Origin: an uncultured Thiotrichaceae bacterium
GTDB taxonomy: Bacteria; Pseudomonadota; Gammaproteobacteria; Thiotrichales; Thiotrichaceae
Assembly (NCBI GenBank): GCA_937925855.1
Contig: CALAMO010000028.1
Location: 1-64,000 of the forward strand
Length of the DNA stretch: 64,000 nt
Reading direction: 5' to 3'
A model generated the notes under the pieces. That model searched no databases. It saw nothing but the letters and a program-made list of their open reading frames with translations, and was not told the DNA's origin. How positions within the stretch are numbered: position 1 is the first letter of the stretch; the number at the start of each line of letters is the position of its first letter. Below, piece by piece: positions 9,216 to 17,159 of the stretch. A program made the translations under genes and the position numbers.

Positions 9216-10433
9216 ATGCAAGACACTTCCAAGCCGACTCAATACGATGTCATCATTCTAGGCGCAGGTGCCGCTGGACTGATGTGTGCCGCCATAGCAG
9301 CTCAGCGTGGTCGGCGCACCCTACTCATCGACAAAGCAGCAAAAGTCGGACGTAAGATTCTGATTTCTGGTGGCGGGCGCTGTAATTTCACCAATCTCTA
9401 TACCCACCCAGACTGCTTTCTGTCACAAAACCCGCATTTCTGTAAATCGGCCCTCGCTCGCTACACGCCATGGGATTTTATGGCCCTCATGGAAAAGCAT
9501 GACCTCAGCTGGCATGAGAAAACGCTGGGCCAACTGTTTTGCGACCAAAAGTCAAAAGCAATCGTCGCTATGCTATGGCAGGAATGTGTAACAGCTGGCG
9601 TTGAACTCCGCTTACAAACAGAAGTTGAGCAAATCAAACAGCACACCGCAGCAGATACAGAACGCACGTGCTTTCAGCTTACGTTGGAGCAGCAAGTGCT
9701 GACCAGCGATACGCTGGTGATCGCTACCGGCGGGCCATCGATTCCGAAAATGGGAGCGACTGACTTTGGCCTGCAAGTCGCTCAGCAATTTGGGCTCAAC
9801 AGTATCCCGTTTTCACCGGCCTTAGTGCCGTTCACCTTTTCACCGCAGGATCTCAGTGGCATCCTGGCTGATATGGCCGGAGTGAGCGTAACAGTCACGG
9901 CCAGCTGTAACGCCGGGCAGTTCAAAGAACAATTGCTGTTCACCCATCGCGGTCTAAGCGGCCCAGCGATGCTGCAAATCTCCTCATACTGGCGGCAAGG
10001 CTTAGCGATTCATATCAACCTGTTTCCCAATCACAATGCGCTGGAATGGCTACAGCAACGCCAACAGGCAAGGCCGCAGGCAGAATTAAAAACCGTATTA
10101 GCTGAAATTTATCCGAAACGGCTGGCCCAACGCTTGTGCGCGCAACGCCTGCCCAACAAGCCGATGGCGCAGTTCAACCTGCAAACCTTAACGCAGCTAG
10201 CTGAGCGCCTACAGGACTGGGCAATGACACCGGCAGGCACGGAAGGCATGCGCACCGCTGAAGTCGCCCTGGGCGGCGTCAATACCGAAGAACTGTCATC
10301 CAAAACCATGGAAGCACGCAAGGTACCGGGGCTGTATTTTATTGGTGAAACGGTCGATGTCACCGGCTGGCTCGGTGGCTATAATTTCCAGTGGGCCTGG
10401 GCATCGGGCTGGTGTGCGGGGCAGTATGTTTAG
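9216..10433 (+). CDS. HI0933/BaiN-family FAD-dependent oxidoreductase
   Basis: 405 residues. The N-terminal dinucleotide-binding motif is GAGAAGLMCA, followed by GRKILISGGGRCNFTN, the hallmark of the HI0933-like family. The C-terminal part has the TAEVALGGVNTEEL and GLYFIGETVDVTGWLGGYN segments that close the FAD site. Members are flavoproteins of mostly unknown substrate; BaiN acts on bile acids, which should not be assumed here. It is flanked by a terminator upstream and the AT-rich cassette downstream, so it is probably a single-gene unit. Confidence 0.9.
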   Translation: MQDTSKPTQYDVIILGAGAAGLMCAAIAAQRGRRTLLIDKAAKVGRKILISGGGRCNFTNLYTHPDCFLSQNPHFCKSALARYTPWDFMALMEKHDLSWHEKTLGQLFCDQKSKAIVAMLWQECVTAGVELRLQTEVEQIKQHTAADTERTCFQLTLEQQVLTSDTLVIATGGPSIPKMGATDFGLQVAQQFGLNSIPFSPALVPFTFSPQDLSGILADMAGVSVTVTASCNAGQFKEQLLFTHRGLSGPAMLQISSYWRQGLAIHINLFPNHNALEWLQQRQQARPQAELKTVLAEIYPKRLAQRLCAQRLPNKPMAQFNLQTLTQLAERLQDWAMTPAGTEGMRTAEVALGGVNTEELSSKTMEARKVPGLYFIGETVDVTGWLGGYNFQWAWASGWCAGQYV

Positions 10434-10448
10434 ATATTGATGGAACCA

Positions 10449-10468
10449 AGTAACAAATACTTGTTACT
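10449..10468. repeat. Perfect 8-bp inverted repeat before the ATPase cassette
   Basis: AGTAACAA-ATAC-TTGTTACT, lying between the HI0933-like gene and the cassette at 10539. No T tract follows, so an operator or mRNA hairpin is as likely as a terminator. Confidence 0.5.
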
Positions 10469-10538
10469 GTTCACCAAATAAAAGCCAACGATTTATTCTT
10501 TAGACATTACATCTGACATAAAACTACTCACAGGCCCA

Positions 10539-11585
10539 ATGAAACTACTTTACAAAAAACAACGCAATCGCCAGATAAAAATTCAGTACAAACGACTACG
10601 GTTTTTTACCAAAAAGAAGTTGATTATCAAGCGAAAAAAACGTAAGCAGGCGTTCGCAAAAAGTCGGCCATCCTGGTGGGATAAATCTATACTTGCACCA
10701 CGTATTTTTTCAATATGGCACGAACCAGCAAGAACAGAACTCATAAAGTTTCTAGATTTGCTTAGAAAACATGCGAATCGAGAGAAAACAAAGATACGCC
10801 TCGACTTCTGCGAAACAATCCACATGAACGCTGATGCAACGCTGCTGTTTAAAGCAACTTTAATGCACCTGAAGGAGAAAAGTGCCAATACTGTAATAAA
10901 GTGCGCACCATCTAAAAACCAGAAAATTAATGAAGTATTGACACAAATAAGCGTACTGAAACTATTGGGGCAAGACTTTAACATCACACCTCACTTCGAA
11001 GATGTTATCTATTGGCGAGCGACAGAGGGCAAAGGATCAGATGGCGAAAAATCCGACCCAATACTCCAAAGATGTGATCAGGTGATGAACCGAGTACTCT
11101 CGCGGGAAGTATATGTTGGATTAACTGAGGCAATGACCAACACACGGCAACACGCTTATGATACCGCATATATCGCCAGCACTAATCGCACAGAATGGTG
11201 GATATTCGCACAGGAAAAAGATAATGAATTAACTATCGCCATCTGCGACCTTGGAATAGGAATCCCCACATCCTTACCACACAAAAAAACTGGTATTTAT
11301 GAGTGGATTTTGAAACGAGGTAAGCCAGAAAAAGAATCAGAGTTAATCGCCGAAGCCATTCACTACCAAATCACCCGAACCAGACGCAAAAACCAAGGAA
11401 AAGGACTAACACAGCTGACACAAGTGATTGATAAAGCCAAAAACGCAGCCATATATATCCACAGCAACCACGGATGTTATGCTAAGTATAGCGACAAAAC
11501 CGAGCTGAAAGACTATGATACATCGGTAGGAGGCACAGTAATTACGTGGCGCTTACCACTTTCCGAAGGTGCAACCCCACAATGA
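10539..11585 (+). CDS. GHKL-type ATPase with N-terminal STAS-like segment (cassette gene 1)
   Basis: 348 residues. The first 45 are strongly basic. Residues about 85-145 (KIRLDFCETIHMNADATLLF onward) look like a STAS-type fold. Residues about 187-340 form a GHKL/HATPase domain: N box with E197, N201 and H205 in TEAMTNTRQHAY, G1 box CDLGIGIP at 236-243, and a G2-like GKGL at 287-290. There is no histidine kinase dimerisation domain and no sensor or membrane segment, so it resembles an anti-sigma-type switch ATPase more than a sensor kinase. Codon use is more AT-rich than the flanking genes, suggesting acquisition. It overlaps the next gene by ATGA. Precise function unknown. Confidence 0.8.
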   Translation: MKLLYKKQRNRQIKIQYKRLRFFTKKKLIIKRKKRKQAFAKSRPSWWDKSILAPRIFSIWHEPARTELIKFLDLLRKHANREKTKIRLDFCETIHMNADATLLFKATLMHLKEKSANTVIKCAPSKNQKINEVLTQISVLKLLGQDFNITPHFEDVIYWRATEGKGSDGEKSDPILQRCDQVMNRVLSREVYVGLTEAMTNTRQHAYDTAYIASTNRTEWWIFAQEKDNELTIAICDLGIGIPTSLPHKKTGIYEWILKRGKPEKESELIAEAIHYQITRTRRKNQGKGLTQLTQVIDKAKNAAIYIHSNHGCYAKYSDKTELKDYDTSVGGTVITWRLPLSEGATPQ

Positions 11586-11932
11586 CAGACAAAATGATCG
11601 AAATTGCAAAAGACTTTAGTCGATTTCCGGCTGGAAGATTCTATACAGATGGCCCATACAGTGGCCAAAAATTTCTCGAAGAACTGCTGCTTCCCATGCT
11701 TCAGGAAACCACTTCGCAAGGAACCATTAAAATTGACTTAGACCGAACGCGAGGCTATGGATCTTCATTTCTTGAAGAAGCCTTCGGAGGCATGGTTAGA
11801 AAAACTCGCCCAGTCTCACTTGAAGAAGCATTACATAAAATCAAATTCATCAGCGAGGAGGATGACACGTTAGTCCCTGAAATCCATGAATACATGACAG
11901 ACGCATTCAATGATCAGCACAATACTGGATAG
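11582..11932 (+). CDS. STAS-like DUF4325 protein (cassette gene 2)
   Basis: 116 residues from the ATG at 11582, which overlaps the stop of the ATPase gene by 4 nt. The sequence has the DUF4325 pattern: FPAGRFYTDGPYSGQKFLEE, a central IKIDLDRTRGYGSSFLEEAF and a conserved GG before the last helices. DUF4325 is a small alpha/beta STAS-like fold of unknown role. Next to a GHKL ATPase it recalls the SpoIIAA/RsbV partner of SpoIIAB/RsbW, though the phosphorylatable serine cannot be assigned with certainty (S61 and S62 in the GYGSSFLEE turn are candidates). Function is inferred from family and neighbours. Confidence 0.8.
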   Translation: MTDKMIEIAKDFSRFPAGRFYTDGPYSGQKFLEELLLPMLQETTSQGTIKIDLDRTRGYGSSFLEEAFGGMVRKTRPVSLEEALHKIKFISEEDDTLVPEIHEYMTDAFNDQHNTG

Positions 11933-12371
11933 CCTGAGAACTCTTACATCATTGGCGGCAGTGGGTATGGTGCTTTACGGATGGCAAATTGTAAATAACC
12001 AAAACAACCAGCGTGAGGCCCGGAAGGAACTGAAGTCAATGCTAGATAGTTTGGTCGCTGAGCTAGAGATAGTAACCCGCGATGCTGTCTCCTTCCATAC
12101 TGAAAAATATAATTGCTACCAAGGTATAACCATACAATCAGCCGTCAGCAGAACTGTCAAACAAGCATCAAGAATTGGGCATATACTGGAAATAGATCTC
12201 AGACAGGACTGCATCGACTTCCGCCAAAGCATAACCCGCAATAATTTTGACAGAACAGCACATAAACCGTTGGACATGGATAACCCAATGATTCTTGAGA
12301 TCATTGATCTCAGTTTTGTTCTAAGAGACCGCTTGGAAACGGCTTTTCAAGACAAATACACCTTTAGCTAA
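11910..12371 (+). CDS. Single-pass membrane protein of unknown function (cassette gene 3)
   Basis: 153 residues. A short N-terminal stretch leads into one membrane helix (about residues 12-27, LTSLAAVGMVLYGWQI), followed by a charged, probably helical cytoplasmic region beginning NNQNNQREARKELKSMLDS. No enzymatic motif is visible. The start ATG at 11910 lies 23 nt inside the DUF4325 gene, so all three cassette genes overlap and should be made together. A membrane-tethered effector or anchor controlled by the ATPase/STAS pair is a reasonable hypothesis. I do not recognise the family. Confidence 0.6.
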   Translation: MISTILDSLRTLTSLAAVGMVLYGWQIVNNQNNQREARKELKSMLDSLVAELEIVTRDAVSFHTEKYNCYQGITIQSAVSRTVKQASRIGHILEIDLRQDCIDFRQSITRNNFDRTAHKPLDMDNPMILEIIDLSFVLRDRLETAFQDKYTFS

Positions 12372-12455
12372 TCTCACCCGCCAACAGCGCAATTAGCAGC
12401 CCGAACAGCACTCCCATAAGACTTAGCGTTTTGACGACGAAGATAGCCAGTTTTT
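12364..12455 (-). pseudogene. Possible remnant of a membrane protein C-terminus
   Basis: Between two in-frame stops the minus strand encodes KLAIFVVKTLSLMGVLFGL followed by LIALLAGEIS, a credible membrane helix, with an internal ATG at 12417. No upstream coding extension or ribosome site is seen. It could be the tail of a gene displaced when the cassette arrived, a tiny membrane peptide, or chance. Confidence 0.2.
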
Positions 12456-12557
12456 ATTTAAAATTACAACTTATTAAAATAATTTCCACCTTCCTCGGAG
12501 ATTTAAATACTCTCTACATCCCAGATAAATGATTTAAACAAGAGAAAACACCTTGAC

Positions 12558-13136
12558 CTAGCGCCTCCGCGCCTTAAAGCACTGCGCTAGCTCAGCCTGT
12601 AAGACGTTGGTTCCCAACGCCGTCAAGTGCTTAATATTCCGCTGCGGAATGTCCGCCACGTCGGGGTGCGCCGCAATCGCGGCTTCTAAACTGGCCTCCC
12701 GCAGAATGTGCAACATCGGCCATGGCGAGCGATTGGTATAATTCGCAGCGTCTTCGGGCTGCGTGTCTGCGAACTGATAGTCCGGGTGAAAACTGGCGAT
12801 CAGAAATTCCCCCTCAAAGCCTTCTTGCACTAAGAGCGCATCTGCGATTTCAAGAAAATCATTGTAATCATAAAAATTTTCCAGCACGCCGGGATGAATC
12901 AGCAGGGTGGTTTCCAAGGCGGCTACCGGCTGCGCCCGCAGCTCATACAGCTCATGCAGCAAATCCTCCAGCAGGAACTCTGGGCGGGCGGAATCAGTAA
13001 CGCTGAAACGCACCCGCTCGGACTGGAGCGGGCGCTGGGCAAACGGACACAGATTGCGCGCAACCACCAGTTGTTCGAGCCAGTGACGGGTATGGGCAAT
13101 AATATCGGCAGCGTTCGCCGGAGCATGGATAGTCAT
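12558..13136 (-). CDS. DUF1415 family protein
   Basis: 192 residues matching DUF1415 along its whole length: WLEQLVVARNLCPFAQ near the N-terminus, then TTLLIHPGVLENFYDYNDFL, IASFHPDYQFADT and the closing RSPWPMLHILREAS with NIKHLTALG. The conserved Cys-Pro-Phe-Ala and histidines could form a metal or catalytic site, but no biochemical role is established. It is convergent with the cassette and divergent from the thioesterase gene. Confidence 0.85.
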   Translation of the reverse strand: MTIHAPANAADIIAHTRHWLEQLVVARNLCPFAQRPLQSERVRFSVTDSARPEFLLEDLLHELYELRAQPVAALETTLLIHPGVLENFYDYNDFLEIADALLVQEGFEGEFLIASFHPDYQFADTQPEDAANYTNRSPWPMLHILREASLEAAIAAHPDVADIPQRNIKHLTALGTNVLQAELAQCFKARRR

Positions 13137-13271
13137 TGGATCAGTTTACCGTGCCGCGCTGGGCAGTGCACCCCATAGATACGCAGTGTCATTAAACGCT
13201 GGGCGGTTTAATGTAGCTGGGATTTCTGCCATCATGTGATTTGACTTATTTTTTGCAGATGAGTATCCGTT

Positions 13272-13712
13272 ATGAACGTTCCCAATGCGGCTCAGCGCCT
13301 CCAGCAAACCATTTACCGCACGATTCCACTGAGCCAGCACCTCGGCTATACCCTGAACGCACTCTCGGATTACACCATCAGCGTCAGCGCCCCGCTAGAA
13401 AATAACGTCAATATCCATGGCACAGCCTTCGCTGGCAGCCTTTATTCCGTTGCGACGTTAACTGCTTGGGCATTGGTTTATCATATCCTGCAACAGCACC
13501 AGCCAGAGGCCAATTTAGTCTTAAGCGAAGGCCAGATTAAATACCGTGCGCCGATTCATACTGAACTGCGCTGCCACGCTGAGATTAGCGACGCTGAACA
13601 TCAGCAGTTTCTCAGCGCGCTCACCGGCAGCGGATGCAGCCGACTCAGCGTGAAGGTCAGCATAAACGACGCCGCCTACTGGGAAGGCAAGTTAGTCGCA
13701 CGACTACCCTAA
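13272..13712 (+). CDS. YiiD-C-type hotdog thioesterase
   Basis: 146 residues of hotdog fold, matching the putative thioesterase domain found at the C-terminus of E. coli YiiD. The mark is NVNIHGTAFAGSLYSVATL, with the central helix of the hotdog fold, then the EGQIKYRAPIHTELRCHAEI strand pair. Such enzymes hydrolyse acyl thioesters; the acyl group is not known. It is a single gene, convergent with the GltS-like gene downstream. Confidence 0.8.
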   Translation: MNVPNAAQRLQQTIYRTIPLSQHLGYTLNALSDYTISVSAPLENNVNIHGTAFAGSLYSVATLTAWALVYHILQQHQPEANLVLSEGQIKYRAPIHTELRCHAEISDAEHQQFLSALTGSGCSRLSVKVSINDAAYWEGKLVARLP

Positions 13713-13756
13713 GCTAGGGCAACCACAGGGCATGAACGAATGATGATAGGCTCAGC

Positions 13757-15340
13757 TTACCAGCGCCCTGCCTCAGCCTTATTCCAGTCATCGCGCCAAC
13801 GTTCAGGAACCGTCTCCTGTGCTAACAGACAGCCCGCAGCAATCACCGGATAAAGCTCAGCATAGGTACGCACATCAGTGCCCTGCACCCGCCGATTAAT
13901 GTGCTCTGGCCCCAGTTCCGCTAGGCTGTCCAACCCCGCTGCACCCATCAGTTCTGTCAGATTTTTCACCGTCTCTTCATGAAAATTTGCCACGCGCTGC
14001 GCTTTGTCGGTCACCACTAGGCCCGCATTACGGTAGGGGTTTTGGGTAGCAATTCCCGTCGGGCAGTGATCCGTATTACAGGTGCGCGATTGAATACATC
14101 CCAGCGCCAGCATCATGCCGCGCGCTGAGTTCACGGTATCGGCCCCCAGCGCCATCGCCCGCAGCATATGGAAGGCAGAGTACATTTGTCCCGCCGCAAT
14201 AATGCGGATCTTATCGCGCAGCCCAATGCCAATCAGGCAGCGATTAACAAAGATCAGTGCGTCTTTAATCGGTGTGCCCACTGAATTAGTCATTTCTGTC
14301 GGCGCAGCACCGGTACCGCCTTCACCGCCATCTACGGTAATAAAATCAGGCAGAATCCCGGTGGCTAGCATAGCCTTACACAGCGCAAAAAATTCAGTGC
14401 GGCGCCCAATACATAATTTAAAACCCACCGGTTTACCGCCTGATAATTCGCGCAGCTGCTGCACAAATTCTAATAGGCCCGTCGGCCCAGAAAACGCACT
14501 GTGGGTCGCAGGTGATAAAACATCCACCCCAACCGGTACATTGCGAATAATGGCGACTTCCTCGGTGACTTTAGCCGCGGGCAGCATACCGCCATGACCC
14601 GGCTTTGCGCCCTGCGAGAGTTTAATCTCAATCATCTTCACTGCTGATTTAGCGGCGTTTTCCCGAAACAGCTCTGGATTGAAACCGCCAGTTTTATTAC
14701 GGCAGCCAAAATAGCCAGTGCCAATCTGCCAAATCAGATCACCACCGTGTTCCAGATGATAAGGGCTAAGCCCTCCTTCGCCCGTATTATGCGCAAAGCC
14801 CCCCATTTTCGCACCGCGATTCAACGCTCTAATCGCATTCTTACTCAGCGCGCCGTAGCTCATCGCCGAGATATTCAGCGGTGACATCGCATAGGGCTGT
14901 TGGCATTGTTCGCCACCAAAGAGGATACGCGGATGCATATCATGCGGATGTTTTGCGTTTAACGAATGATTCAACCACTCATAGCCTGAGCGGTTGACGT
15001 CAAAGATCGTGCCAAACGGTCGGGTATCACGCGCACCTTTAGCGCGCTGATAAATCAGCGAACGAAACTCACGCGGTACGGGTGTGCCATTCGTATCTGA
15101 TTCGACAAAATACTGCTGAATCTCTGGGCGCACCGCTTCCAACATATACCGCATGTGGCTTAACACAGGATACAAACGCCGCAGTGTCTGTTTGGTCTGG
15201 AGCATATCGACTACGCCCAGAACAATGATTGGCCCTAACAACACAAACCCCCAGAGCGCAGGCTGCCAAAACGCACTAAGCCCACCTAAAAGCAGCGTGG
15301 AGAGAACAGCAAATGCAATAAAATATTGCCGCATGGTCAT
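13757..15340 (-). CDS. Membrane-anchored FMN-binding glutamate-synthase-like protein
   Basis: 527 residues from the ATG at 15340, which has GGAG six bases upstream; an in-frame TTG at 15352 is less likely. Two membrane helices occupy the first 45 residues. The rest is the GltS FMN barrel: MSYGALSKNAIRALN, the glycine loop GGEGGTGAAP, and the cysteine set CxxxxxCxxxxC in GCIQSRTCNTDHCPTG followed by IATQ. There is no amidotransferase domain. It is probably an electron-transfer flavoprotein at the inner membrane; the substrate is unknown. The same core occurs in the CDGSH fusion at 438-1982, so the window carries two divergent members. Confidence 0.87.
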   Translation of the reverse strand: MTMRQYFIAFAVLSTLLLGGLSAFWQPALWGFVLLGPIIVLGVVDMLQTKQTLRRLYPVLSHMRYMLEAVRPEIQQYFVESDTNGTPVPREFRSLIYQRAKGARDTRPFGTIFDVNRSGYEWLNHSLNAKHPHDMHPRILFGGEQCQQPYAMSPLNISAMSYGALSKNAIRALNRGAKMGGFAHNTGEGGLSPYHLEHGGDLIWQIGTGYFGCRNKTGGFNPELFRENAAKSAVKMIEIKLSQGAKPGHGGMLPAAKVTEEVAIIRNVPVGVDVLSPATHSAFSGPTGLLEFVQQLRELSGGKPVGFKLCIGRRTEFFALCKAMLATGILPDFITVDGGEGGTGAAPTEMTNSVGTPIKDALIFVNRCLIGIGLRDKIRIIAAGQMYSAFHMLRAMALGADTVNSARGMMLALGCIQSRTCNTDHCPTGIATQNPYRNAGLVVTDKAQRVANFHEETVKNLTELMGAAGLDSLAELGPEHINRRVQGTDVRTYAELYPVIAAGCLLAQETVPERWRDDWNKAEAGRW

Positions 15341-15534
15341 AGCAGACTCCAAAGCTTATTTTAAAGCGCAATCTATCATTGAACGGCTCAAAAAAACAAC
15401 ATAACCGTTTGTGAAGGGGTTGGCTTGGGAGTTGTACTCGAAATAAACGGCACTCAGAAACAGGGAAAGATGCTCCCTATCAAGCCTCAGTTCTAGCGGA
15501 CTGCCACAGTACATTGCTGAATGACCAAACGCAC

Positions 15535-15559
15535 AAAAGCCAGCACTGCGGCTGGCTTT
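15535..15559 (-). terminator. Terminator after tRNA-Leu
   Basis: On the minus strand AAAGCCAGC pairs with GCTGGCTTT across a 6-nt loop and is followed by a short T run. It ends the secG-tRNA-Leu unit. Confidence 0.75.
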
Positions 15560-15592
15560 CGGGATTTTTTCGGATTTATCCGAATCATCAAA

Positions 15593-15679
15593 TGGTGCCG
15601 ATGGCGAGACTTGAACTCGCACGACCTAATGGCCACTACCCCCTCAAGATAGCGTGTCTACCAATTCCACCACATCGGC
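15593..15679 (-). tRNA. leuU: tRNA-Leu (anticodon GAG)
   Basis: An 87-nt class II tRNA including encoded CCA. The acceptor stem GCCGATG pairs with CATCGGC; the D arm, T arm (GTTCAAGTC) and a variable arm are all visible. The anticodon stem CTATC / GGTAG encloses loop TTGAGGG, giving GAG. The position behind secG is the same as E. coli leuU. Confidence 0.95.
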
Positions 15680-15720
15680 ATAATATCAATTCACTGCCCT
15701 AACACTTACTTATAGACAGC

Positions 15721-16212
15721 TTACTCAGATTTTTGTTGCGTGGCACTATCCGTAGCGGGTACTTCTGAACCCTCAGCTTCGCTCGCTGCCGGAGCCGCTG
15801 GAACTTCTGAGCTCTCCTCACTTGCTGCCGGAGCCGCTGGCACTTCAGAGTTCTGCTCAGCAGAGGAAGCTTCCTGCCCCGGAATAGCCGGCACATCGCT
15901 GTCATTTGCGGGCGCAGCCACTTCCTCGGCTACCGGTTCGGCCGTTACCGCATCCATCACACTCTGGAAGTCAGTAGTACGATTAGACACCATCCATGCC
16001 AAACCCATTGAGTTCAGAAAGAAAACCGTCGCTAATATCGCCGTTGCCCGGCTAAGGAAATTAGCCGACCCCTGCGAACCAAATACCGAACCTGATGCAC
16101 CGCTACCAAACGCCGCACCTGCATCAGCGCCTTTACCATGCTGCATTAACACCAGCACAATAATACCCGCTGAAACAATAATCTGAACAATCAGTAAAAT
16201 ATTATAAAACAT
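15721..16212 (-). CDS. secG: Preprotein translocase subunit SecG with a long acidic tail
   Basis: 163 residues. The first 85 are standard SecG: helix one, the conserved linker QHGKGADAGAAFGSG and SVFGSQGSANFLSR, and helix two. SecG supports SecYEG by inverting or stabilising the channel during export. The remaining ~75 residues form an Ala/Pro/Ser/Glu-rich tail with repeated SEVPAAPAASE units, much longer than in E. coli (110 residues in total). It sits between tpiA and tRNA-Leu as usual. The nucleotide repeats in the tail make length variation between strains likely. Confidence 0.95.
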   Translation of the reverse strand: MFYNILLIVQIIVSAGIIVLVLMQHGKGADAGAAFGSGASGSVFGSQGSANFLSRATAILATVFFLNSMGLAWMVSNRTTDFQSVMDAVTAEPVAEEVAAPANDSDVPAIPGQEASSAEQNSEVPAAPAASEESSEVPAAPAASEAEGSEVPATDSATQQKSE

Positions 16213-16251
16213 ATTAACTAAACCGGCTCCGCTCTGCCTGTCTACCAGGCA

Positions 16252-17016
16252 TTATGCATTATTACCTGCCTCGCAAATGGCAAGAAAATCCTGCGCATCC
16301 AGCGAAGCCCCGCCGATCAGACCACCGTCTATATCAGCCATCGCAAATAACTCAGCAGCGTTCGCCCCTTTCACGCTGCCTCCGTAAAGAATTTGTACGC
16401 CGTTGGCAACGGCAGTATCCGCTTCCGCCAGCTTACTGCGTATAAAAGCATGCACGTCCTGTGCCTGCTGCGGCGATGCCGTTTTACCCGTACCAATCGC
16501 CCAAACCGGCTCGTAGGCAATCACCGCATCCGCCAAGCTAACAACCCCAGTTAGCGTAATAACGGCGTCTAACTGGCGCGCCACAACAGCTTCAGTTGCA
16601 CCTTGCTCACGCTCGGCTAAGGTCTCACCCACACATAAAATTGGTGTTAACCCCTGACGACGTGCCGCTGCAAATTTATTCGCGCTGTCGGCATCATGCT
16701 CACCAAACAAAGCACGACGCTCAGAATGGCCAACCAGCACATAACTACAGCCAAACTCCTGCAGCATAGCCGCCGATACTTCGCCTGTGTAAGCACCTGC
16801 ACTGTGTTCGCTCACATCCTGCGCACCCAGCCGAATCGAACTCAAATGGCGCTGCAATAAGTCATTCACCCCTGGGAGATAAACATAAGGCGCACAAACC
16901 GCAACTGCAACTTTATCCAGCGCAGTACTACCTTCAATTATCGCATTGAGCAACGCCTCAATTGAGGCATTAGAACCGTTTAATTTCCAGTTCCCCGCTA
17001 CCAGTGGCTGTCTCAT
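16252..17016 (-). CDS. tpiA: Triosephosphate isomerase
   Basis: 254 residues. Converts dihydroxyacetone phosphate and glyceraldehyde 3-phosphate in glycolysis and gluconeogenesis. Catalytic and binding motifs are all present: AGNWKLNG with the catalytic Lys, VLVGHSERR with the catalytic His, AYEPVWAIGTG with the catalytic Glu, and YGGSVKGANA near the C-terminus. The third in-frame ATG (17016) is chosen since GAGG lies 7 nt upstream and it gives the standard MRQPLVAGNWK start. It lies between glmM and secG. Confidence 0.97.
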   Translation of the reverse strand: MRQPLVAGNWKLNGSNASIEALLNAIIEGSTALDKVAVAVCAPYVYLPGVNDLLQRHLSSIRLGAQDVSEHSAGAYTGEVSAAMLQEFGCSYVLVGHSERRALFGEHDADSANKFAAARRQGLTPILCVGETLAEREQGATEAVVARQLDAVITLTGVVSLADAVIAYEPVWAIGTGKTASPQQAQDVHAFIRSKLAEADTAVANGVQILYGGSVKGANAAELFAMADIDGGLIGGASLDAQDFLAICEAGNNA

Positions 17017-17159
17017 CAGCATCCTCATTCAAGCAAGGGCGAAAGAGTACCGATAGTACGCTGAGAAATCAATGGTTTCACTATGAAAGTCTACGACTTT
17101 CATAGTCTTCATTGCTGTTACTGCACTGAAGTGAATTTTTTCAGGGTTTTCAGCCTATT

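Noticed and set aside
10539..12371. Prophage or transposon carrying the three-gene cassette
   Set aside because: No integrase, transposase, direct repeat or tRNA site was seen at the edges; only base composition and overlap hint at transfer.
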